From the NCBI GenBank assembly GCA_019914995.1, contig CM034145.1, forward strand, positions 2,046,001 to 2,110,000: a stretch of 64,000 nucleotides of DNA, written 5' to 3'. Made by a program: the position numbers and the translations under genes. Under the pieces are notes generated by a model, which saw only the letters and a program-made list of their open reading frames with translations, ran no database searches and had not been told where the DNA came from. Within the stretch, counting starts at the first letter, position 1. The number at the start of each line of letters is the position of its first letter. Positions 12,801 to 24,887 of the stretch are shown piece after piece. The stretch comes from Acanthochlamys bracteata (taxonomy: Eukaryota > Streptophyta > Magnoliopsida > Pandanales > Velloziaceae).

Positions 12801-15800
12801 TACATGCTATTAGCACTCCATCGGTTTCTTTGGCCACATTTGGCCGGAGATTTCCAAATTTGATCTTCACTGTTGAATTTATAGAACTATGATTTGTAAA
12901 TATGATGACAGATTTAAGTTTATTCGGACCACGAATCGACCTCTATCCAACCACTTGATCAAGATGACTCAAAGACAATATATTATATATTTTAGTTCAA
13001 TTTATTTTTAAATTGAAATTTTGTCAGCAGGTTTACAATTCATAATTTTACATATCCAACGATGAAGATCGGATTTGGAGGTCTTCGTCCAAATATGGCA
13101 GGAGAAATCGATGGAATGCTAATAGCACATGGAGTGCCTATATCTATACATATATATGCATATATACACAATACATACATACATACGTACATGTTTTCTT
13201 TCTTTTTATTTTGCAAGAGACTAGTTTTAGTTGGTCAAAGGAGGTTTCATGATGAAGTAGAGGCGCATGCTATCTGGGTTATGTTTCTTGAATTTGTATT
13301 AGTTGGTCATTTGTTTAGTTTAAATGACGTAGTTTGATGCCTCACAAATGAGTGAAGTATCTTATGCTTAAGGATCTTCTTATGTGCAGACATCATGAAC
13401 AACATGGACCTAAGTGGAAAGACATAGCAGATATCCTTGGAAAGCATAGGTTTCATGTGAAGGATGCTTGGCGAAGAACTAGATTAACTAAAGCGAAGAA
13501 AGGTCTTGCATCATGCTTCTTTCTGTGTTAAATCTAGATTATTAATCTGTCCTTCAGTTTACTGCACATGCTGACAAAGATATCCCTTCTTAACTTATGA
13601 TTCCTTATTCTTAATGTCTACACTGCTAGTTTGATGCATATGATGCATAAGAACTTGGGAAAATATGCAATTGTTTTGGCATGCATCGACTGATTAGGTT
13701 CCTTTCACTTTACTGGATTGATTTTCAGATAATTTTAGAGATCTGATGCTTAATAAGTTGGAGAGCATGAAATCATTTGGCCGAAATTTGTCTAGTAAGG
13801 TGTGATTTAAAGGTTTTTTCGTTATGTTACTCTTGGTCAGACTCCCATTTTGTGCAACATACATGGGGTGCAGAGTAAACAGTGTTTACCTTTACTGAGG
13901 TAGGTTTTAAGTGTTTTAATGTTTGATGGACGGAGAAGAATGGTTTCTTATTGATTGAAGTTTGTGTAAATTGTAGTGTCATATAAGCAAACAGTGCCTG
14001 GTTGACTGAAAAGGAGTATGTCTAATGTAGATTTAACCACTAGTCCAAGCTGGATTAGTTGAAAATTTCCATGACTAGATTTTAGTGTTGATGATATATC
14101 TATTAAGGTGAAAAGTAGAACTTCTAAATATTCCCTGAAACGTTTTACCTTTTGATATCTTCCTCACATTCATAAGCGCTCGGTTAATGCTAAGGTTTGA
14201 CCTATCTCATGGGCAATTTGATCTGTCCTTGCCCTTTCAAAGATGTATATGTTTCTTTTATCCTTTGTGTGGAAGAAAAGTGCTCAGCACAAGGAACAGT
14301 CTGATGGAACAAGATGATGCCTAAGGTTTATCTGCCTTATAGAGTGATACAACTAATCCTACTGACAAAAGTCTTTGGCAATTGATTGCTCCTAGGTTTT
14401 CTTGATTTACCATTTCTCTAGTGATGGAATGAGTTCCAGGCCAAGACCCAAAGTTGTTCCAAACCACCAAATAATGCGCATATAGATGCCTCGCAAAATT
14501 GGAATGTCAGACAAGAAATCTTTGGACTTCCACACTACAGATCTTACTTCAGCCAATCAAGTTCAATTTGGGTGTGTTTGTCTGTTTAATTAACTCAGAC
14601 GCATCTGAGACTTGGTTTTTGTTGAGGACACCAAACATTTGTTCTTATTTGTTTAGCTTAACTTGCGAGAGCATGTTGGAGTGCTTATTTTCTATAGATT
14701 TTCCATTGTTATCTTTCAGATAAGGAATATGCTTTTTTACAGGGCACTGGTCCCAGGATGAGTACCAGTCTCTATTTGATCTTGTGAACTTGGATCTACG
14801 TTTGAAAGCCTTTGAGGAAAAGAATACAAAGCATGGCATGGTTGGTTTTGTTGGTGTAGCTTTATTATTTCCTTTTTTGTAATTTTTTCTTACAACATTT
14901 GGCACCTTATATTCTTTGCTGGACAGATCAGGGACAATATTGCATGGGAGGCTATTAGCCTGAAGTTGGAAACTCGACTATTCTCAGAGTGCTGCCTAAA
15001 ATGGTATGCATGTAACACTTTTCTTTCTTTTATTTCTTTGGCCTATTTGTTTGTGATGTTCTGCTTTGTCTGTTTGTAAGCATCATGTAGATTTTCACAT
15101 TCTGTGGTTTAATAAAAAATGGATTAAGTTTACTGGTTCCTAATAAACAGCCCCTCTATTTAAGTTTACTCATTTTCACATGTCATTCTTCTGTATATGA
15201 TACCTGATGTGAATTCTTTCCCCAGGTACAGACAATTGACATCGTCCTTGGTCTCTCAAGGAGTATGGGCTGATACAGATGACTACCGACTTATTGATGC
15301 GTATGCCTCTTATCTTAGTTACTAAATTAATCGACAGTTTGGTCTTTCTTGCACTAGAAATCTCGGCAGTCCACTGTATTTTCTAAAAATTCGAGAAAGT
15401 ACTTTGCCATCACTCTTCTGTTCAAGCTCATTGCCTGTGCTGCTGAAACTTACCTTTCTTCTTAGTTATTCATTCATGTTCTGTCCAGAGTGCTAAAGAG
15501 TGAATCGATTAAATTGCAGCATGCATGTTCATCATGGTGGAAAAGTTAAAAAAGCATTAGTAATTGTTAGTTGCACCATGATCATTTTGCATTGAGTGAA
15601 AAACAGAGTGCTACAGGGTCGTTAATCAGTTCTTGGAGTTTACACCATTCATTGGATAAATTTGCGTACTTAGAGGCTTTATAGGAAATTGAAGCAGATT
15701 CATGTTCCTTCTTCCATCAAGGAAAAGTATCATTGCATCCGGAAATTCTGTATATTTCCTATAGGTCTTTAACCCTTTTTCATTAGAAGTACAACTGATT

Positions 15801-17043
15801 CTTTTCCCTTGACATATCCCTTGGAAACGCTATGAAATTGTTTTCCTGGGTTCTTCACAGGAAAACAACGCAGTTTACTTTTTATTGTTTCATCTAGAAA
15901 AAGGTATCATACTATCATAGAACTTCAGCTTCATAATCTCTATACATCTTGGACCCCTTTTGGTTAATATGGTCGGTTCTGTTCCCTCACCATTGTATGT
16001 TAAATGCGCTTTTAAATGACTTTCTTAAATGAATTACTGAATTAGTATTGCTTCCGCAATGGAAAAGTATATCTTCTCACAAATTGTTGAATCACTTTGT
16101 AAGTGAACTTTCTTTGTTATATTCTAACTATATGCTGCTTGGCGCAGGCTTCAGAATGTAGATGCTTGTTGTGCAGAAGATGTAAACTGGGACGATCTCC
16201 TTGAGCATAGGTAAGTAAAAATTGATTGAGTGCTGAATCAAGGCCATTTTATGTGGACTTTCTTTGTCTCATTTAGATCATAGGTTCATATGTTGCGCTA
16301 TATTCATGTACATTTCATGGAACAAATACAAGGTTCGATTTAATTAGTGTGTTACGTGCTTTCGTGCAAGCCCCTTGAAGATCTGTCCTACTTCATGGTT
16401 GATCTGTTAATTCAGAAGACCTTGCTTTTTGGTAAAGATGGGAGTTTAGTTTGACAGTTGAGAGGTGTATCTTATTTTCTCACTTGGGGATGAACTGTTA
16501 TACGGCTGTCAAAGGGATAACTTGACTAATGTGATGGTTCTTGAGATTTCATTTTTTGATAATTAAAATTTTACTCTTTATTGTGATTATCCATAGTTTC
16601 TTAAAATAATATTCAGACTGTGGTGGGATTTCGAAGCTTTTAATTTATTGCTATAGCAATTGCTAGGTTCCCTGCGAAGAAAGAATACATAGGACCCATG
16701 CAGGAAACTTTTGCTTTATAGCTGAAAAAGCTCCATATGTTGATAACAATTGTAAGTTTCAGAACTTTGTAATAGAATGCAAAGTACTTCTGCTTGACCT
16801 AAATCCATTCTCCCCATTTTTGTTCAGTTCTTATAGCATTTGATCCTATTTGAATGAATTTTTAGTTTATAAGCACAAAACCATTGAAGTGATTATTTCT
16901 TTCACAGGTCTGGGGAGGTTTGCAAAAAACGTTGGAACCAAATGGTGAAACACATTGGTGGATACCGGGAGAAGCCATTCATTGAACAAGTGGAAGTCCT
17001 TTCTAAAAGGTTTTGCCCAGAATTGCTTGAATACAGGCAATGA
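6876..17043 (+). CDS. Myb/SANT-domain DNA-binding protein, REB1/TTF1 (RNA polymerase I termination factor)-like
   Basis: Nine coding exons join in frame to 474 residues: 6876-7541, 8475-8559, 9916-10027, 13390-13502, 14743-14840, 14927-15003, 15226-15300, 16148-16210 and 16908-17043. All introns are GT-AG. Residues 1-200 are Lys/Ser-rich with basic clusters (nuclear-localisation type) and a KVSF motif at 173-176. Then follow Myb-like repeats: about 203-251 (GKRFTREEDELI), 278-322 (GPKWKDIADILGKH), 325-385 and 397-445 (ending KKRWNQMVKHI). This is the layout of plant REB1/TTF1/DMTF1-like factors; yeast and animal relatives bind rDNA terminator or promoter sites in the nucleus. The exact target here is inference. 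The start is the first in-frame ATG after the leader acceptor. Intron 3 (3.4 kb) is full of transposon debris. AAG|GTAAGC at 7392 inside exon 1 is a possible alternative donor. Confidence 0.9.
10430..10560 (+). mobile_element. tRNA-derived SINE candidate
   Basis: TGGTAGAGTGGTTAGGGTAT around 10461 resembles a tRNA A box. About 30 bases later GGTTTTGAGTC (10507-10517) resembles a B box (GGTTCGAGTC with small changes). This is the spacing of a tRNA-derived SINE head. The tail is AT-rich. It lies in Myb intron 3. Confidence 0.45.
10856..11098 (+). repeat. Dispersed repeat, copy 2 (in Myb intron 3)
   Basis: Same-orientation partner of 1379-1637, with small indels. Its right end meets a foldback half-element at about 11100. 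Upstream (10800-10855) related short units such as TTTCAAAGTTGTCGAT and TTCAAAATTGTCGAT are repeated. Confidence 0.8.
11195..11360. repeat. Half-arm of the foldback family
   Basis: Contains the family hallmark (TTGATCAAGTGAACAGATGG, then GAGCTAAAATCTTG) but no opposite arm, so it is a truncated member. It sits just left of a complete member. Confidence 0.7.
11381..11753. mobile_element. Complete foldback MITE with 20-bp terminal repeats in (TA)n
   Basis: The left terminus AGGGAAGGGATAGGGGCACT (11381-11400) is matched, with one mismatch, by the reverse complement of 11734-11753. The two arms are inverted repeats over nearly their whole length around an AT-rich centre near 11565. Both sides are (TA)n. 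There is no coding capacity. Insertion into (TA)n recalls the rice Micron MITEs, but family assignment is inference. Confidence 0.85.
11905..12010 (-). mobile_element. tRNA-derived SINE candidate, minus strand
   Basis: Read on the minus strand, TGGTGTCTCAGATAGTTAAG looks like an A box and GAGTTCCAATCC, about 30 bases on, like a B box. The spacing fits a tRNA-like head. It lies in Myb intron 3. Confidence 0.45.
12050..12175. repeat. Degenerate short tandem array (GTCGAAATTAAGTAGAAA-type)
   Basis: Repeated units around GAGGTCGA(A/T)AT and GTCGAAATTAAGTAGAAA appear several times with variable spacing. Noncoding. Confidence 0.65.
12185..12415. repeat. Degenerate tandem array rich in TGCGACC and GGTCGCA
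   Basis: Many copies and near-copies of TGCGACC/GTGCGACC and the inverted form GGTCGCATTAGG occur in 230 bp. GC content is well above the flanks. It looks like an eroded minisatellite or the subterminal zone of a DNA transposon. Confidence 0.6.
12783..13150. mobile_element. Diverged foldback element of the same family
   Basis: The left end ATGCTATTAGCACTCCATCG mirrors CGATGGAATGCTAATAGCAC near the right end. Arms carry the family landmarks (CTTGATCAAGATGAC; CATATCCAACGATGAAGATC). Borders are (TA)n tracts at 12745-12782 and about 13140-13160. It occupies the 3' part of Myb intron 3. Confidence 0.75.
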
Positions 17044-18796
17044 TATCACCTACAGTATTGCATAACTAGTTGCAAGACGCTGGTTTCTGTACATTTTACC
17101 GTTTCGTTATCTATAAGATTGAGGAAATAATACTGGTTCTTTAGTGCATCTGCTTTTGTGCTTGTATTGCTGGGCCAGAATGAAATGTGTAGTACTATTT
17201 TTATGTTGTCGTGCACATAGGATTCTTCTGTTCATCAAAAGAAACATAAATGCAAGTTAAGATAGGTTTTTTGCATCCTAGGTTGCAATCTCGAGTTGCT
17301 TCGGAATGATTTTGATCTTGTTTGTCGTCTCGATTTTCTGAGTAGTATCTTGGATAGATTCAAATATGGGGAATGTTTTACAAATCTTTGATTTCTGTGC
17401 TCGATTTGAGGAATGATTGTGTATTTTGTTCTGTTTCTGTTCCGGCGGAAGATTGTGAAGTTCAATTTTTGAAACTACTGGTCGAATTTGAAGAAGTGCA
17501 GCGGAGTGCTCCAAGTAATTCCAGGAGTTGCAAACTCTTAAGTTGTAGGTATTGGCAGGTGGCTCTTGATATGTAGTGGTGGATTGACTTAAGCTGTTGT
17601 CGTTGTGGTACTGCTGATTGGAATTATTTTTTGATTGACTTAATAGGGTTTGCAACTTCAAACAACTACAATCGTTTTCAAGTAATTCAAGAATGACTTA
17701 AAAATTTTTTGGTTCTATAATGCTAATAATAAATATTGATATATGTATATATTTGAGTTAGATATGATCACAATATAAAAATATGATAATGAAAAAAATT
17801 TTTTATTTTATTTTGTAGCTCTCTATGAAGTGAAGCAAAAAACAAGGACAAAATTTCATAATGTTTTTATTCCCACATTATATGCATTTATTATCATTTG
17901 CATAAGAAAAATATGGAACTACTTTTTATAAATAATTACTAAGCACATATTTAATAATTTAAAAATGAGTTAAATTTTGCATGAGTTTAAGATGCAAAAA
18001 TATTTACAAATAAAATAGTGCATATAAGTATTATAATAATTTACATAAATAAAGTAAAGTATCTCTGTTTTTTACTCATATTTCTTTTTCTATTATTTAT
18101 CTGATTCAAACATAATCTATTATTTACAATTCTTTTCCTTAACTAATTTATATAAATACTATCAAATATTTACTCTTTCGTTCTTTCTTCTCTCTTTTCT
18201 ATCTCTTCTCTTCATTCTACTTTCTCCTCATTACATTATTATTTGGTGATTTTTTTTTTTGGGCTAGATGTGTGTTACTCAGCATTTTCCCCGGGTTATT
18301 TTACCCTTTCGTAAACGGGGACCATGGTCTGTAGTTTGATTCCACATCATCTGGACTTTTGCTTGTCAATATTTAAGCCACATTTTACTATTAACTTCTG
18401 GTTTTGCTTTACTAGTACGGTTTCCTTTTTCTTTAATGTATCTGTAATTGGTTCATAAGCTTAATGGTTTCTATCAAAGGAACATCTTTCTAAATGTTAG
18501 AACTTTTGGTTCAAGAGGCCACAACGATCTAAAGACATGACCTCCCATATTTCTTTACAGTAAGGAGCCATTTGTATCTTCTTGTTTCCAGACATAAGGA
18601 GAGACTATGCAGCTATGGAAATATCACTACAATTTGTAACTAGTAGTACGTCTAAATATCTTTCTGATGTTTGGAAATTATGACTCGTGCCTGTAGTGCT
18701 TTACATGTTTAATAATGTTTTGTTGTATCAGCATTTTCGTTTAGGTTGTACCTATGCTACTGCATTTCTTTAGGAAACGTTCCATGGGAACAAATA
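17044..18796. other. Myb 3' region and AT-rich intergenic DNA; no recognised gene
   Basis: The 3' flank of the Myb gene is followed by AT-rich DNA. A minus-strand ORF (17278-17661) and a plus-strand ORF (17373-17576) overlap antisense and are Asn/Ser/Gln-rich or unremarkable, with no known domain, so neither is called. Confidence 0.4.
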
Positions 18797-19058
18797 GCTC
18801 TATTTTCCTGATTGTGCCATGCATGATATATCGATAGCCCAAATGCTTGATCATGGTTCCATATCCTCTGCACGGTTTGCTGTAGAACCATTAGCATGGG
18901 AGAAGAGGTCGTTCACACAACCAATGTCTAGAGGAATTGGAGAAATTCCAAGCCCCAGGTTACTTGCTCAGAAGAAAGCATATTTTGAAGAATATTACAG
19001 AAAGATTAGAGCTCTCGAGGCATTGCAACAGAGTGAACAAACTGACAAACCCTACTAG
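18797..19058 (+). CDS. Orphan terminal exon-like ORF, function unknown
   Basis: An open frame ends at TAG (19056-19058). It is closed upstream by an in-frame TAG at 18794-18796 that could also be a splice acceptor (AATAG). The first ATG is 18819, giving 79 residues. The product looks like real protein: balanced composition, a segment RGIGEIPSPRLLAQKKAY, then a charged helix (EEYYRKIRALEALQQSEQ). I do not recognise the family. It is on the same strand as the Myb gene but that frame already stops at 17043, so it is probably the last exon of another transcript or a gene remnant. No upstream exon was found. Confidence 0.4.
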
Positions 19059-20093
19059 TCTTGTGTGCCAGTTCATGTTCTCTTTGAAGTAATATAGTGC
19101 CTAACATCTGGGTATGTTCTGCATAGACTATTGCATTCTTTGTTTGCTTTGATATGCTTACGGAAACAATTAGTTTTATTAGGCATATGAGCTTATTGGA
19201 TATAGGGGAAAAATCATAATTTCATGTTATTTATCTAGCATTATTTTGTTCAGATCTATTGTTTCCCACATCTGACAATGTTGACTTGAGAACAACATGT
19301 GGTAAATACTACAGAGTTTGCTGTCTTAGCAACATTGACCCTGGTATGATTTGTTTAAAATTCTATAACCCATGATTGCATCCTATGTTACTGTATGCAA
19401 GAACTTATTGTTCGTTTGGCTTTCTATAGGTGATTCTGATATCATCAAGACACTCCCTGGGGATCAGTAAGACAATAGGTTGTAGCTTGTATAGAAGTTT
19501 TGGTAAGACTTTGGTAGTAGGATGTTCACTTGATGTTCCTTGACCGATACCTTTTGTCAGGATATTTTCCATAGTGTCTGTCATCTGGGGAATAGCATAT
19601 GGAACTTTTAAAATGTGAGCTCGAACTGGGTTCTATAAATTTTGTCTATGTTATTGTGACTTTTTTCCAATTTGCATATATGTTTGTTCATCAAGGTTCA
19701 GCTTTCTGTCTATAATCAGCAGCATTTACATTTCTGTTCTTTTATGTTTGTAATGCTTGTTTGGTGATTCAGCATGTATGTTGATATTAGATTTTAGGTC
19801 TTTTGCTTTGTTAGCTTTATGATGTGGTTTAGCTATTGAGTTGCTCTGGGTATAATGTTTGTTGTCGTATGGAGGGTTTATTGCAGATCAAAGTACCTTT
19901 GTACCTGAACTATTATTTGGTAGCTTGTTCTTTATGCCTATGTTGTCACAAAACAGTAGTACAAGAGGAGAGGCTGAATGAGTCCATGGGTCTTCTGTTG
20001 TGTAGGTATTGATTGATTGCTATGTATGTAGCTTGCTACAAGTATACACGTTGATATTCATGAAAATCTAGTAGTTTATGTATTCAATTTAGT
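19059..20093. other. Unannotated flank, no recognised gene
   Basis: T-rich, intron/3'UTR-like sequence between the orphan ORF and the first copia element. No convincing ORF, RNA gene or repeat seen. Confidence 0.4.
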
Positions 20094-20100
20094 ATTAGAT

Positions 20101-20196
20101 TGTATTGTTGGCCTATATATTATACAATATATACATGTACGATGTAAATCCTAAAGTTTATGATTCAACATATTCAATTCTTTCGTACATCTGTCA
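20101..20196 (+). repeat. 5' LTR of copia 1
   Basis: Starts TGTATTGTTGGCC and ends ACATCTGTCA. It shares AAAGTTTATGATTCAACATA and the adjacent TTCAATTCTTT with the 3' copy. The left border could extend a few bases to about 20094. Confidence 0.8.
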
Positions 20197-20198
20197 AA

Positions 20199-20210
20199 TG
20201 GTATAGAGCT
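20199..20210 (+). other. Primer-binding site of copia 1
   Basis: TGGTATAGAGCT lies two bases after the 5' LTR. It is the plant initiator-Met tRNA primer site TGGTATCAGAGC with one base missing. Confidence 0.8.
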
Positions 20211-20714
20211 AAGTTGATTCTAAAAAATTTTTTTTTTCATGTGATTGACTTATTTTCAAAATCTATCATCTTCTTCAAATTTATTTTTATTTTCGTTTGA
20301 TTTAAGAAAGAAATTATTAGCAGTCGCCGTCGTCTTTCTGCCGCCACTGTATTTTCAATTTTCGCTTCTGACTAATATTTTTTGGCCGCCGCCGCCGTCG
20401 CTATTAGCACCACCGCCGTTTTCCTTCTTCAGTGCGTGCTCACGTCGCCGCTGATCGTTTCTCTTACCACCGTCTTCAGCTCTGTCTTCATCGTCTCTTT
20501 GTTGTCCGTCGTCGATCTTCGTCGCCGTCACCTACATCTGATTTCACTATCTCCGCTCCACCGCTTGTCGTTGCCACAACAGCTGGCCGCCGTCGCCGCT
20601 GCTGCTCCTCTGCCAAAACCCTAACCTGTTCGGCAAAGGCGACTCCAGCCCAACCCGACCAATTGATTCGGCCCGGCCCGCATTGGTAAAAAAAAAAAGA
20701 AAAAAAAAGAATTC

Positions 20715-21630
20715 ATGAACAAATCTGAGGTCTTTCGCGATTTTCTACCGACATCTACTAATTTTTCTTTGAGTTCTGCATATGACTGGGCTGAATGGGC
20801 TGCTTCAGTAATAACTGTTCTTCGTGGACGTCGCCTCCTTGGTCATCTTGATGGCTCAATTCAGCGTCTTCCATCACCATTAGATAATATAACTATTGAC
20901 GTCAAGAATAATATTCGTATTGCGCAGAATATTTGGGACAATTTATGATGAGCGAATTTTTGCATTTATCGTTGCATCTATTGATCGATCCCTTCGGCCG
21001 CATCTCGAAGACATCTCCACTACTGTTCTATTATAGGAGCATTTGACTACTCAGTTTATTTAGTCAAGTGGTACAAGAGTATCAAATACTCATAGAGGCT
21101 TGAGCCGCCAGATACGGTGATCGCACAATTCAGAAGTTTGCTAGACTGATACGAGATGACTGGCGCGGTTCTTGTAGCTTGAAGGTCATGGTTGTGCCTA
21201 CCACGAGCGTCGTATCTGTCGTGAGTGACGTCAATTTTATCAGTTTCTTATGGCTTTGAGTTCAGAGTTTCAGGCAGTGAGTAGTCGTATTATACAAAAT
21301 AACATAAGTCTAGATGCTGCCATTTCTGAGCTCATTGTCGAGTAGACTCGCTTGCTAAATCTTTGAATGATGGTATATACCTAGACTCCCGGTTCAGCTA
21401 TAGTTTTTGCTGCATCTTCACGCACTCCATCTTCCACTTTGGGAGGCACTAATGCTCATATTCGTAGGAGTTCTTTCTATTCTCGTCAGCAATCTAATTC
21501 CACTTGTACTCATTGCAAGAAATCGGATCACAGTGTGAATGGTTGTTTTCAGCTTCACCAAATTTACTTACTCAGTATCGGGAACGAAAGAGGACGAAAG
21601 ATTCTTCCACTACTCGCTCTAGTTGCATAG
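20715..21630 (+). pseudogene. copia 1 gag remnant with zinc knuckle
   Basis: An open stretch from 20715 encodes a gag-like N-terminal segment (AYDWAEWAASVITVLRGRR) and breaks at TGA 20946. After further frame breaks, a CX2CX4HX4C knuckle (CTHCKKSDHSVNGC) appears at about 21505-21545. Confidence 0.8.
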
Positions 21631-21699
21631 GCGAATGTTGTTGATGCCGCTCCTGTCTCTCAGTTTATTATCAATGATTCAAATGATATTCACCATCAT

Positions 21700-22890
21700 C
21701 TTGCTCAATCCATTCTTGCTAGCTCATCTGCCTCTACTTCTTCAGTCGCTCTGGGTATATTTCTCTTTTAGATTTTAGATTCTGGTACTTCTCATTATAT
21801 GACTTCTAATATATCATTATTTTTTGATACCACATCTTTACCACCAAATTTTTCGTTTTTACATATTGCTGATGGCTCTCAATTGACCATCACTCAATTT
21901 GGCTCCGTTATTTCTACTCTCTTAGTCTACTTTATGTTTTACATATTCCTCATCTCACCCTGCATCTAATCTCAATCAGTTTTCTTTGTGAAAGTGGAAT
22001 TATTATTGTCTTTGATTCTATTACCTGTTTTCTGCAGGAATATTCTTACGGATCAGACGATTGGTAGTGTTCGTACAAAGGGGCACTTTATCACTTAGAA
22101 TATCTCCATTTTTCTTTTTTTACTACTTCAAATCTTGGTTGTGCTGTTGAGTTTCGTCTGCTGTTGATTTCTGTCACAAACGTTTAGGTCATATTTCTAA
22201 ATCTCGCCTAAAGAGTCTCATTGATAGTGGAGCTCTTGTACGAGTTTCTTTTTCTCCTTCTACATATACTAGTTATAAGTTAGCAAAACAATTAGCTTTA
22301 CCTTTTCATAAAAGTTTATCTAAAATTTGTCGTGCTTTTGAACTAGTTCATTTTTATATTTAGGGACCAGCTTTAATTCCATCTATGACTGGCTATGCTT
22401 ACTATGTGAGTTTCAAAGATGATTACACTCATTATACTTGAGTTTATCTTATGCGTCATCTTCTGAACTTTTTGCTATATATAACACATTCAGCACTATG
22501 GTTCATACTCAGTTTAATATTTGGATTAAGAGTTCTTGTTCTGATAGTGCTCGTAAATATACATCTTCGGCTATGAGATTCATGTTACAGTCTAACGGGA
22601 CTCTTTTTCAACAATTTTGTCCTTATACAGCTGAACATAAGTATCGTCATATTTTTGAAACTGCTCGGTCTTTTTTGCTATCATCTTCAGATCATCAAAT
22701 CTTTTTGGCAGAAGCTATTCTTATCTGTATTTGTCTTATCAATATTATCCCGTCGTTTGCTTTGTCTGACAAGACACTTCATGAGAGCTTATTTTTATCT
22801 TCTCCAGACTATAGTATGATCCGTACTTTTAAGTCCACTTATTTTGTTCTGCTTCCTCCAACTGAGCAAACAAAATTGACCGCTTGATCA
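21700..22890 (+). pseudogene. copia 1 protease and integrase remnants
   Basis: The protease active-site segment LDSGTSHYMTSN lies near 21775-21810. The gag-pre-integrase segment RLGHISKSRLKSL is near 22180-22220. An integrase-core fragment follows to 22887. In-frame stops and shifts interrupt all of them. Confidence 0.8.
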
Positions 22891-23599
22891 GACAAAGTGT
22901 TCTTCTTGACATTAGTTCTGAGCATAAAGGGTATCGATGTTATGATCCCACAGCACGTTGACTTGAATTTCTCGTCACATCATTTTTCTTGAGAACTTTC
23001 CTTATTTTTCATATCAATTCCTAATGTTCAATTTTTAGTACCATCACATTCTTTTTCATCCAGCTCGTCTGGCTTATTTTCTCATATGTTTATTGATCCT
23101 ACTCTATTACTTTTCTCTGTTGATACTGCCCCTTCTTCGACGATACAAACGCTGGCTAACGAAGATTCTCCCCATTCTCTCTAGTTTCACCAACTTTTAG
23201 ATTATTAACATCTCCACCATCACTTATTCAACAGTCACAATGCCATCACCGTCCTCCTATTCGTTTTACACCAGACTGTTCCGATCCGCTGGATGTTTAG
23301 TTTTGCCGCCATCATCTCATACTCTCCATAGTTTCATTCATTTTTTACTGCTATTTATACCACTCGTGAACCTAATTATTAAGAGACAATTCAGTACCAT
23401 GAGTGGTGAGAGGCAATGGAAGAGGGTTTCGTGCATTTCAGCAAACATGTACTTAAGATATATTTTGATTACCGGAGAGAATATAATCTATCAGTTATAA
23501 ATGAGTTTTTAAGGTTAAATATTGACTTGATGGCTCCATTGAGAAGCGCAAGACTTGTGTATTGCCAAATATTTTACTCATAAGAATGAGATTAATTAT

Positions 23600-24780
23600 G
23601 ATAAGCTTCTATTGCCCAGATGATTACTGTTCACACTCTATTAGCAGTTGCTGTTGTACGTTAGTGGCGTCTTTATCAGATGCATGTGAAGAATGCTTTT
23701 TTTCATGGTACATTCTCTGATGTTGTTTATATGCAGCAACCTACAGATCTTTCTACTCCTCTAGATCATGTATGTTGTCTTTGTCGTGCTATTTATGGAC
23801 TCAAACAGGCTCCTAGAGCTTGACTTGAGTGTTTCCCGCGAGTTATTACAGAGACAACTTTTCATCATAAGTTTATGATTACTCTTTATTTGTGTGTTCT
23901 TCATCGCAAGGGCGGGTACTCTTGTTATTGTATGTAGATGATTTTTAATAGGGGATGATATTGTAGATATTGCAGCCACAAAAAAGCACATTCATCAACA
24001 GTTTTAGATGAAGAATTTTGGATATTTACGCTATTTTCTTGAATTGGAGATTGTGCAAAGTATTAGAAAAATTCTTATTTCTCAACAAAAATATTCTTCT
24101 GAACTTATTAAATCTGCATGCTTATCTGATAGTCGGACGGTTGATACCCTCTTAGAGTTTCATATAAAACTTCGCTCTACAGATGGTGAGCCTCAAATAG
24201 ATCCTACTCGGTACAGACGGATTGTTGGTCAACTTGTCTACTTTTGTATGACTAGGTCAAACATTTCTCATACAGTAAGTGTCGCTAGTGAATTTACTTT
24301 TGCACCGCAATCAGTACATTATAGTGCTTTACTCAGAATTCTTAAATATCTTCAAAGCACTCTCTATTTCTATCTTGTACATCCACTTTGGAGCGTCGAG
24401 CTTTTACTGATGCAATTTGGCTGGTGATCCAACCATTAGACGATTTATCACAGGTTTTTGCTTACTTCTTAGTGATTCGCTGATTTCATGTCGCAGTAAG
24501 AAATATGATGTCTTTGCTTGTTGTCCAACAGAAACTGATTATCGAGCTATGACTGCTACCATAAGGGAGATTGTTCATATGCGGAGATTACTTACTAATA
24601 TAGGAGTTGCATTTATAGGAGCTACTCCTCTTTAATGTGATAATCGGAGTGCTATTCAGATTGCAAGCAATTCAGTTTTTCATGAACTAACTAAACATAT
24701 TGAAATTGATTGTCATTTCATTCTTGAGCATTTTTTATCACGTACTATTTTTTTACCACATGTGACATCTACTGATTAAC
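23600..24780 (+). pseudogene. copia 1 reverse transcriptase and RNase H remnants
   Basis: RT landmarks include NAFFHGTFSDVVYMQQP (near 23690) and AIYGLKQAPRA followed by a stop (near 23790-23825). The open segment 24008-24427 holds the connection region (RRIVGQLVYFCMTRSNIS). 24417-24635 and beyond carry RNase H (TETDYRAMTATIREI and, after a stop, [12 protein letters not shown]). Confidence 0.85.
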
Positions 24781-24887
24781 TGTCAGATTTTTTTTTTTAC
24801 AAAATCGTATCCAATATTGAGATTTCAAACATTATTGAACAAACTCATATTGTTTGACCAATCATGAGTTTGAGGAGGATATTGAAC

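Noticed and set aside
17278-17661. 127-aa minus-strand ORF rich in Asn/Ser/Gln/Thr
   Set aside because: Composition reflects AT-rich DNA; overlaps another antisense ORF; no domain.
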